DNA of 20,395 nt from positions 1 to 20,395 of the forward strand of contig AWNW01000049.1 in NCBI GenBank assembly GCA_000493945.1, read 5' to 3'. Source of the stretch: Candidatus Hydrogenedens terephthalaticus JGI OTU-1. GTDB taxonomy: Bacteria; Hydrogenedentota; Hydrogenedentia; Hydrogenedentales; Hydrogenedentaceae. Below, one piece after another: positions 1-7,770 of the stretch; the stretch's first letter is position 1, and every line of letters starts with the position of its first letter. Both the position numbers and the translations under genes were made by a program. The notes beneath the pieces were generated by a model that worked only from the letters and a program-made list of their open reading frames with translations, did no database searches and was not told where the DNA came from.

Positions 1-194
1 AGGTTGTAAAAATTATGAAACCTATGGCAGATTCAAAGAGGTTAGATGAGGATATAGTGGATTATATTCTTGCTCATTTTAAGGAAGCGAAAAAACGGCG
101 TGATGAAGCGGAGTCTTTTGCCCAACAGGCTTATAATGGGTTTCGAGAGGATATTAAACGATTTTATGAAATCGAAACGAAGGAAAAAAGATAG
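1..194 (+). CDS. 3' end of an unrecognised protein (partial)
   Basis: An open frame enters from the left edge (reading from base 3) and stops with TAG at 192-194. The visible 63 or so residues are highly charged and probably helical: a run rich in Lys, Arg, Asp and Glu ending in ETKEKR. An in-frame ATG at 15 exists, but it has no convincing ribosome binding site, so I read this as the C-terminal tail of a longer gene. I do not recognise the family. It faces the XRE-cupin gene tail to tail, with 57 bases between the two stops. Confidence 0.5.
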   Translation, partial: VVKIMKPMADSKRLDEDIVDYILAHFKEAKKRRDEAESFAQQAYNGFREDIKRFYEIETKEKR

Positions 195-209
195 ATGGGT
201 AATACTATA

Positions 210-251
210 TTCAGGGGCTCATATACGATGTATATTTCCAGAATGCCTGAA
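210..251. terminator. nested inverted repeat between convergent genes
   Basis: TTCAGG at 210-215 pairs with CCTGAA at 246-251. Inside them ATATAC (221-226) pairs with GTATAT (230-235) around a three-base loop. The outer arm directly abuts the stop codon of the minus-strand XRE-cupin gene (252-254). There is no T-run on either side, so this is not a textbook intrinsic terminator. It could be a 3'-end hairpin shared by the two convergent genes. Confidence 0.3.
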
Positions 252-833
252 CTATTCGGGGGTATAAATAACCGCTAATATGCGAGCATTTTCTTCGTTG
301 GCGGAACGAACTTCATGGGGAGTAGTGGAATCATAGTAGATACTATCACCGGGGGCTAAAATGAATATATCCGAACCATACGATACCTGTATTTTTCCGG
401 AGAGAACGAAAATAAATTCCTCCCCTTCATGCACCGAAAACATGCAGTCCTCAGAGACCGTAGGATGAATATCAATCAAGAAAGGTTCCATGTGCCTGCC
501 CGCTTTGTTATAGGCTAAAGGACGAAATTCAAGTGTGCTGGAATCCGAAGCAACTCGTATCCCGGAAAAGCGAACTACTGGGCTTGTTTTATCTTCTCTG
601 CGGGTAATTATGGGACCCGCATGAGGTTTGTCATCCAATAAAGTGCCTAAATGGACACCCAATCCGCGGGCTATCTGAAGAAGAGGGGCTAATGAAGGAG
701 AAAGGTGCCCTTCTTCTAACGCTTCAATGATTTCAGGTTTGCAGTGACTCCTTTTTGCTAACTCTTCACGAGAAATCCCTTTACTCTGTCGGAGATGTGC
801 TATATGTTGCCCCAAACTGCTTGAAAGTGCCAT
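252..833 (-). CDS. XRE-family transcriptional regulator with C-terminal cupin domain
   Basis: A 193-residue protein with the HTH_3 plus cupin_2 architecture of small-molecule-sensing repressors. Residues about 8-62 form the XRE helix-turn-helix (LRQSKGISREELAKRS, then a recognition-helix region ending in IARGLGV). Residues about 115-192 form the cupin barrel: motif 1 around HEGEEF (135-140) with a Gly ten residues on, and motif 2 around PGDSIYYDSTTPH (161-173). The length is normal for the family. AGGAGA lies seven bases upstream of the ATG. Family members often control amino-acid, polyamine or sugar genes, but the ligand cannot be read here. The gene is divergent from the DUF2400/UDP-sugar dehydrogenase pair across 87 bases, so it may regulate that pair and itself; this is inference. 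Confidence 0.9.
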   Translation of the reverse strand: MALSSSLGQHIAHLRQSKGISREELAKRSHCKPEIIEALEEGHLSPSLAPLLQIARGLGVHLGTLLDDKPHAGPIITRREDKTSPVVRFSGIRVASDSSTLEFRPLAYNKAGRHMEPFLIDIHPTVSEDCMFSVHEGEEFIFVLSGKIQVSYGSDIFILAPGDSIYYDSTTPHEVRSANEENARILAVIYTPE

Positions 834-852
834 AATGAATTCTCCTGTTCAG

Positions 853-880
853 TTGAAAACCCAAAAAATATTTGTATCTA
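853..880 (+). promoter_or_regulatory. candidate promoter for the DUF2400/dehydrogenase pair
   Basis: TTGAAA at 853-858 and TATCTA at 875-880 are separated by 16 bases, a passable sigma-70-type pair placed about 40 bases before the ATG at 921. It overlaps the opposing extended -10 for the XRE-cupin gene. Such A/T-rich hexamers arise easily by chance. Confidence 0.25.
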
Positions 881-888
881 TCATATCA
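880..888 (-). promoter_or_regulatory. candidate extended -10 promoter of the XRE-cupin gene
   Basis: Read on the minus strand this is TGATATGAT, an extended -10 (TG-N-TATGAT) about 47 bases upstream of the ATG at 833, giving a leader of about 40 bases. Similar TGATA(C/T)(A/G)AT strings precede two other minus-strand genes in the window (7696-7704 and 20300-20308). Confidence 0.35.
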
Positions 889-920
889 CAAGAACATGAC
901 TTATTAATACCTCTATTATC

Positions 921-1727
921 ATGATAAACAAAAGCAAAATCGAAACCGCAAGATATATTTTTGAAAAGGTCTATTCCCAATATCATCATAAAAAATTTGC
1001 TATGAATGACCCGGTGCAATGGATTTATTCTTACCCCAATAAGAAGGACAAGGAAATTGTTGGGCTTATCTCTGCCCTTTTGGCTTTTGGAAATGCAAAG
1101 TCATTTAATAACAAAATAAAGAAAGTTATTTCTTTATGGCGATATCCATCAAAAGAATTGTTAAATTGGTCTAAAAAAGATTTTCAATGGGCTCTTGCAG
1201 GATTTCAACATAGATTTGTACATGGTAAAATTGTTGCTAATTTTTTATATGGACTTCGTCGAACTCTGGAGGAGTATGGAACGATAAGTTTTTGTATATT
1301 AAATCATTATAAAAAATCTTCGGGAAATTTATGGTATACATTACAAAGTTTTACAGACGAGTTGCGTAAATTAGCAGATTGCCCTTTACATTTTTTAGTT
1401 CCTATGCCCAATAATGGTGGTGCTTGTAAACGGCTCTGGCTTTATCTTCGCTGGATGGTGCGAAAAGATGAGATTGATTTGGGCTGCTGGGAATTTATCA
1501 AACCGCAACAGTTAATCATCCCTTTAGATACTCATATTTATCAATGGGCTGTTTCTCTCCGTCTTATTTCTGATCGTTCTCTGAATGCGAAAACGGCAAT
1601 GATACTAACGGAGATTTTTCGTCAAATATGTCCTGAAGACCCGTTACGGTATGACTTTTCTCTTTGTCAGGCGGGCATGTTGGGAATGCGGGACAAAATC
1701 TTATATGATGAAAGGAAAGGAAAATAA
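921..1727 (+). CDS. DUF2400 / TIGR02757 family protein
   Basis: A 268-residue cytosolic protein that I recognise as the DUF2400 (TIGR02757) family by three blocks: an N-terminal DP...D-K-E-I-V-G-L-I-S-A-L-L-A-F-G region (about 30-58), LRWMVRKDEIDLG.W (176-190) and PLDTHIYQW (201-209), followed by PEDPLRYDFSLCQ near residue 240. Length and motif order are normal. The biochemical role of the family is not settled to my knowledge. The chosen ATG has no Shine-Dalgarno sequence in front of it, yet the family alignment runs close to this start, so a later start is unlikely. It is followed after 20 bases by the UDP-sugar dehydrogenase, probably on the same transcript. Confidence 0.85.
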   Translation: MINKSKIETARYIFEKVYSQYHHKKFAMNDPVQWIYSYPNKKDKEIVGLISALLAFGNAKSFNNKIKKVISLWRYPSKELLNWSKKDFQWALAGFQHRFVHGKIVANFLYGLRRTLEEYGTISFCILNHYKKSSGNLWYTLQSFTDELRKLADCPLHFLVPMPNNGGACKRLWLYLRWMVRKDEIDLGCWEFIKPQQLIIPLDTHIYQWAVSLRLISDRSLNAKTAMILTEIFRQICPEDPLRYDFSLCQAGMLGMRDKILYDERKGK

Positions 1728-1747
1728 AAACTATTGAGGATATATTT

Positions 1748-3034
1748 ATGGAAGCAGGTTTAATAAAAAAAGTAGCTGTTTTAGGTTTAGGATATGTAGG
1801 ACTTCCTCTTGCGTTGGAATTTAACAAGAGTGGTCTGGAAGTATGGGGAATTGATACGGATAGGGAAAGGATTCATAGGATTAAATCAGGCATATCCTAT
1901 ATTGATGATGTATCCGACGAGATTATTCAACAAGCGATGAAAACAAATCGCTTCTTTGTAACGGATGAATATGAAATACTCAAAGGAATGGATGCCGTTT
2001 GTATTTGTGTCCCTACACCTTTGAATAAGATTCAGGAGCCGGATTTATCTTTTATCATACAGGCAGTTGATGCAATAGAACCTTACCTGCATCAAGGGAT
2101 GCTGGTTGTCCTTGAGAGCACAACTTATCCCGGGACAACAGAGGAGGTAGTATTACCCCGTTTGTCCAAAGGTGGATTGTGTGTAGGAAAAGATTTCTTT
2201 CTTGCTTTTTCACCAGAACGCTATGACCCCGGGAATAAACAATTCCATATACGAAATACACCCAAAGTTATAGGGGGAATTACTCCTGCATGTACGCAGA
2301 AAGCAAAAGAACTCTATCAACATATCATTTCTGAAATTGTTCTTGTATCGAATGCAAGAACAGCAGAAATGGTGAAGTTGTTGGAAAATACTTTTCGTGC
2401 AGTTAATATTGCACTGGTCAACGAAATGGCAATGATGTGTGATACTTTAGGTATAGATATATGGGAGGTGGTGGATTCTGCCCGAACAAAACCGTTTGGT
2501 TTTATGCCTTTTTATCCGGGACCTGGATTGGGTGGACATTGCATCCCTGTGGACCCTGTGTATCTATCATGGAAAATGAAGACATTAAATTATACGGCAC
2601 GGTTTATTGAATTAGCCCGAACGATAAATTCGTCCATGCCCAAATATGTAGTAGAAAAGATGGCGGATGCCTTAAATAAACAGAAAAAAAGTATTCAAGG
2701 AAGTAAAATTTTAATTTTAGGGGTAACTTATAAGAAGGATATTTCCGACCTTCGGGAGTCACCTGCATTGGATATTATTTCGCTACTTATTAAAAAAGGG
2801 GCGGAAACATATTTCTCTGACCCGTATGTGAGCCAATTAGAGGTTGAAGAGAAAATATTACAATCCTACCCGATAAAAGAGGGTTTGTCATTATTTGACC
2901 TTGTAGTTATAATCACAGACCATTCCAATTATAACTATGAAGAAATTGTTAAACAGTCTCAATTCGTTTTAGATACACGAAACGCTACAAAGAATATTTC
3001 TCCCACCTTAAAGGAGAAGGTTATAAGACTATAA
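1748..3034 (+). CDS. nucleotide sugar dehydrogenase (UDP-GlcNAc/UDP-hexose 6-dehydrogenase, WbpA/WecC type)
   Basis: A 428-residue cytosolic enzyme that oxidises C6 of a UDP-hexose or UDP-N-acetylhexosamine to the uronic acid in two NAD+-dependent steps, feeding surface polysaccharide synthesis. Visible features: N-terminal Rossmann motif GLGYVG (13-18); STTYPGTTEEVV (about 124-135); FSPER.DPG (155-162); and the catalytic-cysteine segment GPGLGGHCIPVDP with Cys265. The third, UDP-binding domain holds ILGVTYKKDISDLRESPALDI. The GPGLGGHCIPVDP form and the ESTTYPGTTEEV block resemble WbpA-type UDP-N-acetylglucosamine 6-dehydrogenases more than UDP-glucose dehydrogenases; exact substrate is inference. 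GAGGA precedes the ATG by seven bases. No other polysaccharide genes follow in the window. Confidence 0.92.
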   Translation: MEAGLIKKVAVLGLGYVGLPLALEFNKSGLEVWGIDTDRERIHRIKSGISYIDDVSDEIIQQAMKTNRFFVTDEYEILKGMDAVCICVPTPLNKIQEPDLSFIIQAVDAIEPYLHQGMLVVLESTTYPGTTEEVVLPRLSKGGLCVGKDFFLAFSPERYDPGNKQFHIRNTPKVIGGITPACTQKAKELYQHIISEIVLVSNARTAEMVKLLENTFRAVNIALVNEMAMMCDTLGIDIWEVVDSARTKPFGFMPFYPGPGLGGHCIPVDPVYLSWKMKTLNYTARFIELARTINSSMPKYVVEKMADALNKQKKSIQGSKILILGVTYKKDISDLRESPALDIISLLIKKGAETYFSDPYVSQLEVEEKILQSYPIKEGLSLFDLVVIITDHSNYNYEEIVKQSQFVLDTRNATKNISPTLKEKVIRL

Positions 3035-3087
3035 CCTATCTGAATAAAGTCATTTTATATATCTGGTTCAGGATGCCTGTATTGGCT

Positions 3088-3119
3088 ACTTTTTAAAAGA
3101 TAATGTGCGTATAAAAAGT
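3088..3119. terminator. A/T-rich inverted repeat between convergent genes
   Basis: ACTTTTTA (3088-3095) pairs perfectly with TAAAAAGT (3112-3119) around a 16-base loop. The right arm directly abuts the DUF4914 stop codon (3120-3122). It lies 53 bases past the stop of the plus-strand dehydrogenase, so it could end both transcripts. The stem is weak because it is nearly all A-T. Confidence 0.3.
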
Positions 3120-5027
3120 TTAATCCTGAGATGTATCAATATAGGGAGTTGGAAGAAGCGTCATATAATCGTTTAGAAATCCGCGGTCCATAAAGCACTC
3201 AATAATAGTTTTCCCCAACGGATGTAAATCAGGAGTAAGGTATTTCTTCAATTCGTTACGGAAGAAGTTGTGAAGGATTTCAGCTCCTTCATCATAGGTA
3301 TCTTCACCTACTTCTGGTTGGAGATAAGTTTCAAACAAAAAATTAGGTAAAATTTCACCTTCAATTCTAACCATTTTTAAGGTATGCCCTAATAACGGAC
3401 AGCGAGAGTTAACCAATTGAGTGGGCTTAAAACGAGCAATTCCTCTCCGAGCGAGGTATTCTCGGGCTAACCATTGAGGTGCAAAGCCAACTTTCCAAGC
3501 ACCTATATGCTGGTTAGGACAAAGAATATGATATACACGCGGGCTGGCTAAAATCTGGTCAAGAAGTAGATTTGCATGATGGACATATTTCCCTGTAGCA
3601 AAGGGCCAATAGGAACCGACACCTTCGGAACTCATCCCTTCAGTCTTTACAATGGAGGGATTTTCATGTCCGCGTGGAGCCACTAAACGCCATAACCAGC
3701 CTAATGCCGATGGTAAGAGGTGGAACATGCCAATAATACCATAAGTAGGTTTCTCTTTGGTGCATGGAGGTGTTCTCACACCAAAACTGCGAATGTCAAC
3801 AGGAACGGGCTTGTTGACAACATGGGGCATAATACGCCGAGGAACAATCACTCGTGGGTTGGGACAGGGGACGCCCGGTTCGTCTTCTGTGTGTTCCCAT
3901 ATCATAGCGCGAGAATTTGGAACTGCGTTAATATTCAGGAATAACAAAGGTTCCGGTGGTTGTGCTGTAAGTGCCTCAAAAGTGAGGTCCATCCCATATC
4001 TACCTATATGATTTACACGAATAAACCAGCCTTTTTCCGCATCGGTTACAGTAATTTTACCATCTCCACGCTGAAAGGAAGGATGACAAAGAGCCATGTC
4101 ATCACTTACAGGTCTCAAAGCACAAGCACGGGGCAGCTCTAATAAAATCTGCTCGTTGGTCTGGATATTTGTTCCTACTAAAATACGCCCATCTTCCTCA
4201 CGATGTATTGATTCGAGCATCTCACTTTTTCCACCACCGCTGGCACCTTCATGTAGAATTGTTACCACATTATCATAGGGGGTAATTACCTGAACTGTGG
4301 AACTATGCGTTGTTAACCAACCTTCCTGTTCTCCTAAATGCAGTAGGTAGCCATAAACTCCTTTCTTTGCACTAGGACCCGGATACAAATTGTAGGAAAA
4401 GATTTCATAGTATTCTTTTCCACGGCGATGAACAACAACCTGTTTTTTGTTGAAATGCGTATGACGGAAAACAGGGGCAACATACATAATCAATTTTGGG
4501 TCAAATTTAGTAGTCAACACATCCCACGACACAATTCCCTGAAGCAGTGCCAAACCTAAAGCAAAGAAACCTGCATTAGCAGGAGCAATTGCAATAGCAT
4601 GTTTCCCTAAAAAATCACCACCTGCCATAAAACCGAACATAATTAATTCCTGCTCTTGGAGCCAGGCAAAGGTTTCCTCTGCAAGTTTTTCAAAAGGATA
4701 GCCGAATACATCCTCAAAATAAGGTTTATCTGTGGGTTCTTGGTCTCCAATGAAGGTACAATTTGGATCTCTTCTTCGCATGTAGATTTCTGTATAGTTA
4801 GCACAAACACCGTTCCTAACCCGATTGACTGTGGCTTCATGATACTTGCCTATTCCCGGAACATCATATTCAACTTTAAACTGGGCATCAGGTGCTGAAG
4901 AACCGCAGGCTATTTCAATTAACTCATTAATAGATGTAGCAACGGAAACCTTCTTTGATTTTGACAAAATATTTCTTACTTGTTCTGGTAATTTGATATT
5001 TTTCCAAGTCATTTCTTCCTTACTCAT
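3120..5027 (-). CDS. DUF4914 family protein with PEP-carboxykinase-like P-loop
   Basis: A 635-residue protein without signal peptide or membrane segment. It matches my recollection of the DUF4914 family in length and layout. The clearest motif is a perfect P-loop, GASGGGKS, at 261-268, in the style of PEP carboxykinase (GLSGTGKT). It is followed by an acidic LRPVSDDMAL segment that could be the kinase-2 metal site, and by GIIGMFHLLPSALGW.WR and TEGMSSEGVGSYWPF.TGK, which resemble the PEPCK C-terminal region. The family's reaction is unknown to me; an ATP/GTP-dependent phosphotransfer is inference. AAGGAGA precedes the ATG by six bases. It lies 90 bases downstream of the secreted glycosidase-like gene, and the two may be cotranscribed. 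Confidence 0.75.
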   Translation of the reverse strand: MSKEEMTWKNIKLPEQVRNILSKSKKVSVATSINELIEIACGSSAPDAQFKVEYDVPGIGKYHEATVNRVRNGVCANYTEIYMRRRDPNCTFIGDQEPTDKPYFEDVFGYPFEKLAEETFAWLQEQELIMFGFMAGGDFLGKHAIAIAPANAGFFALGLALLQGIVSWDVLTTKFDPKLIMYVAPVFRHTHFNKKQVVVHRRGKEYYEIFSYNLYPGPSAKKGVYGYLLHLGEQEGWLTTHSSTVQVITPYDNVVTILHEGASGGGKSEMLESIHREEDGRILVGTNIQTNEQILLELPRACALRPVSDDMALCHPSFQRGDGKITVTDAEKGWFIRVNHIGRYGMDLTFEALTAQPPEPLLFLNINAVPNSRAMIWEHTEDEPGVPCPNPRVIVPRRIMPHVVNKPVPVDIRSFGVRTPPCTKEKPTYGIIGMFHLLPSALGWLWRLVAPRGHENPSIVKTEGMSSEGVGSYWPFATGKYVHHANLLLDQILASPRVYHILCPNQHIGAWKVGFAPQWLAREYLARRGIARFKPTQLVNSRCPLLGHTLKMVRIEGEILPNFLFETYLQPEVGEDTYDEGAEILHNFFRNELKKYLTPDLHPLGKTIIECFMDRGFLNDYMTLLPTPYIDTSQD

Positions 5028-5117
5028 AGGAAGTCTCCTTTTACTGGTCTTATATTAACTTAATTAAATAGCGTAGTATACCAAAAATGGTTAAACAATT
5101 TCATTTTTTCAACAGAT

Positions 5118-7586
5118 TTACTTGACAAAGTATTCCGACCAATTTTTTATAATCTGTAGGTCTTTTCCATCAGGTTCAAACATATATATATCAAAAACAA
5201 ATCTACCTGTGCCGCCAGGACGGTCATCGAGGTAAATAGTAGCCTGATAATTATTTGAGGAGGAAGGTTGGTATAACACGAAAGGATGTAAGGGACGGGT
5301 ATCAATATCCACAGGGATTATGATTACCTCCTTTTGAGGTAAAGGGAAGAATAATTGTGCAGAAACAACTTCCGGTCCATCCCATCGGAGATGTTCAATA
5401 CGATATTCATTCCCTTGAATATGTAAAAGGTCCTGTCCATCAATAAGTATTTCAAAATGTCCCAACCTTTTCATCATTCCTTGATATTGCTTGAATATTT
5501 CCTTGTAATTTTCCTGTTGTTCCTGAATAATACGGTCAATTTCTTTTTGAGTGGGAACCGTTTCTAATAATTTTCTTTCCGAGTGCACATCCTTTACTGT
5601 CCGTTGAGCATGTTCTATTAAAACATTTACACCATCTAACTTATAATTAAATCCCGGTATATTTCTGAATGTCTCACGGGAATTAATTAGTTTTAACATC
5701 GCATTTTGTAAAGAGCCCCTATCTTCTACAGAGCCGCTTCCCAAATAGTCGAAGAAATGAAATACCGTTTCAATGTAATCAGAATGGGTATCTATAAGAG
5801 ATTGAGTCATGATAAGTTGTAATTCTAACTTGTGGGACATTTCTTCAGAATTAATCTTATGTTTTATATTCTTAAATCTTTCAAGCATATTTTTTACTTT
5901 CGACAATCCAAAATTTAATTGCGTTTTTGTGAACTCACGCCATGGGAGACATTGTAGATATATATTCCTCAAAAACTGAATATGCCCTTTTCCCAGATCA
6001 ATCAATGGATACCCTTCTGCAACAAAGGAGCCAACGCGCATGTGAGGGAAGGAATTAAACTGTCCATACGCAATCGGCTCGAGGAATAATCCGTATTTAT
6101 ATGCATTTGCGGTATCCATAAGGATATCTGCTATGGGTTCTGCTACTTCTGTCCCTAAGTTTATAGCACAGTAATCGTGAGCCACCTGTCTTATATCAAC
6201 ATTAGGTTCCCATGTGAGACGATATAATGTATAAATATATGCACTTCTTGTAGACCATTCCTCCGCGGAGACACCTCCAAGATAAGACAGCCCTGAAACA
6301 TTGGTATTGTCTGCAGATAGGAAGTATTTCAACCCATTTTGGAAATATTCACCGGAAAAGGTAGGAAAGAGATTTGTATCAGCCCCTTCATAATAGTTCA
6401 TAGGTTCAAAAATTACTACAGTTTTATGAGGGCTTAAATTAAAAGTGCGATTATAAGGTTGAAACCACCAGCGGTCTGCACGCGTTACCTTTATTTTTAC
6501 AAACATATTATCTGTTGGTATCTCATCAGTAAAGACCTTCTTAAAAACCTCTGGTTGACAATGGATTTCATGGTCTCTCAATCCCCAGTTCTTTTGAAAA
6601 TAGGTTTTACCAAATTCACCGACGACAACCTCATGAATACTTTTCAAGAGATGTCTATATCGTTCTTCATAACTCATCGGACAATCGGGACAATCATGTA
6701 GAATATCAAAGGGATGGTAATTGTCCCAGAAGCCCGAAATATCATCCAGACAAATTTCTATTCCATCTAAATCAGGTAGGGCTGAGAATAGTAGCCGATA
6801 TTTGTCTTTTACCCGTTCCCAGAATTCCGAAAGACAGGGATTGAGAAGTTCGGGTTTATTATCAAATAATGAAGGATGATAGGTAAGTTCATTACTAAAT
6901 GCGAAGTAACGCATACCCAATGAATGAGCCAAATCAATAAGTGGTTTTATCTTTTTAACATGTTCTTGATTATTTTTCTTTTCTGGGTCTGAATTCCATG
7001 AAACTAAGTCTAATGTGTTCATCCCGGATACCCAATTGAAACCATAGCGGAAAGAAGTCTTTATTTGCTGTTCTGTGGCTCCGCCGTGTAAATTTCTGCC
7101 CCATGAACTAGCAATACGCACAGGAAAAGCAGGTGCTCGTCGTGTATTTATATCCGGAATGGTTCCATATACTTGTAATCGGTCTAAAACCCAGTATAGA
7201 CCGTGTGCCGTTCCAACTGCTGTTCCGCCAACTAATGCGATTATTTTTGAATTGTCAGGTAGGCATAATGTTTGAATAACAAATCCTTCTTGGGGTATAT
7301 CTTCGGATAATTTATCTTTAAATTCCACAGGGAGATTTTTTAGCAACTCCTCTTCCATTTTTTCTACAACAATAATCGTGTTTTTCCCTTGCTGAATTTT
7401 ATCCAAAGATAGGATAGATATCTGTATATTATATTTTTTACTTGCAGTAATTAGGTCATCCAGAGCCATTTCAGTAGGTTTCTTATCCCTCAATGGCTTT
7501 GAAATGTGTAAGTTCCATTCTTCCGCATAAAGGATAGAAGTGCATAATATTATAAAGCACGCAAATAGAATAGGAAGAGTTCTCAT
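5118..7586 (-). CDS. secreted glycoside-hydrolase-like protein (GH67/GH20-type N-terminal domain)
   Basis: An 822-residue protein with a Sec signal peptide (hydrophobic residues 5-20, likely cut after Ala21). Residues about 70-155 look like the helper domain found before alpha-glucuronidase and hexosaminidase barrels: ALVGGTAVGTAHGLYWVLDRLQV.G ending in RRAPAFPVR. Residues about 156-480 look like a (beta/alpha)8 barrel, with acidic candidates E277, D281 and D282 in GIEICLDDISGFW, a CPDC pair (299-302) and FEPMNYYE (E394, E400). The remaining 340 residues are largely helical and then beta-rich. An extracytoplasmic carbohydrate-active enzyme is likely; substrate and catalytic residues are not determinable by eye. 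AAGGAT precedes the ATG. It heads a probable unit with DUF4914. Confidence 0.6.
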   Translation of the reverse strand: MRTLPILFACFIILCTSILYAEEWNLHISKPLRDKKPTEMALDDLITASKKYNIQISILSLDKIQQGKNTIIVVEKMEEELLKNLPVEFKDKLSEDIPQEGFVIQTLCLPDNSKIIALVGGTAVGTAHGLYWVLDRLQVYGTIPDINTRRAPAFPVRIASSWGRNLHGGATEQQIKTSFRYGFNWVSGMNTLDLVSWNSDPEKKNNQEHVKKIKPLIDLAHSLGMRYFAFSNELTYHPSLFDNKPELLNPCLSEFWERVKDKYRLLFSALPDLDGIEICLDDISGFWDNYHPFDILHDCPDCPMSYEERYRHLLKSIHEVVVGEFGKTYFQKNWGLRDHEIHCQPEVFKKVFTDEIPTDNMFVKIKVTRADRWWFQPYNRTFNLSPHKTVVIFEPMNYYEGADTNLFPTFSGEYFQNGLKYFLSADNTNVSGLSYLGGVSAEEWSTRSAYIYTLYRLTWEPNVDIRQVAHDYCAINLGTEVAEPIADILMDTANAYKYGLFLEPIAYGQFNSFPHMRVGSFVAEGYPLIDLGKGHIQFLRNIYLQCLPWREFTKTQLNFGLSKVKNMLERFKNIKHKINSEEMSHKLELQLIMTQSLIDTHSDYIETVFHFFDYLGSGSVEDRGSLQNAMLKLINSRETFRNIPGFNYKLDGVNVLIEHAQRTVKDVHSERKLLETVPTQKEIDRIIQEQQENYKEIFKQYQGMMKRLGHFEILIDGQDLLHIQGNEYRIEHLRWDGPEVVSAQLFFPLPQKEVIIIPVDIDTRPLHPFVLYQPSSSNNYQATIYLDDRPGGTGRFVFDIYMFEPDGKDLQIIKNWSEYFVK

Positions 7587-7695
7587 ATAATTATCCTTAA
7601 CGGGTAAAATTCTACAATACTATTGAAACCCATATAAAGGCACCATGTTGGATATTAAAAATTCATCAATAATTAACCTAGATGTTCATATACCC

Positions 7696-7704
7696 ATTGT
7701 ATCA
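7696..7704 (-). promoter_or_regulatory. candidate extended -10 promoter of the secreted glycosidase-like gene
   Basis: On the minus strand this reads TGATACAAT, an extended -10 with no clear -35, about 110 bases upstream of the ATG at 7586. It would give a leader of about 100 bases and lies between the chemoreceptor 3'-end hairpin and the gene, so the glycosidase-like gene need not depend on read-through from the chemoreceptor. Confidence 0.3.
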
Positions 7705-7727
7705 AAGAGATATTGTAGAACTGTAGG

Positions 7728-7770
7728 GCAGAAACCGTTCTTTGTGAATGACATTAGAACGGTATTTTGC
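7728..7770. terminator. strong hairpin at the chemoreceptor stop codon
   Basis: ACCGTTCT (7734-7741) pairs perfectly with AGAACGGT (7756-7763) around 14 bases. On the plus strand the stem extends by GCAGAA (7728-7733) with TTTTGC (7765-7770), allowing one G-U pair and one bulged A at 7764. The outer end overlaps the chemoreceptor stop codon (7770-7772). On the minus strand the G-U becomes an A-C mismatch and only TTTCT follows, so it is not a classical intrinsic terminator, but it sits where one would be expected. Confidence 0.4.

Noticed and set aside
70..267. 65-codon plus-strand open frame at the left edge
   Set aside because: It overlaps, out of frame, the open frame ending at 194 and then runs into the convergent hairpin region. 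It has no ribosome binding site and no family resemblance.
1564..1827. 87-codon minus-strand frame spanning the DUF2400/dehydrogenase junction
   Set aside because: It is antisense to two well-supported genes and has no start signal or recognisable sequence.
3063..3080. Small CAGG-ATG-CCTG hairpin as terminator of the UDP-sugar dehydrogenase
   Set aside because: A four-base stem with a three-base loop and no adjacent T-run is too weak to call.
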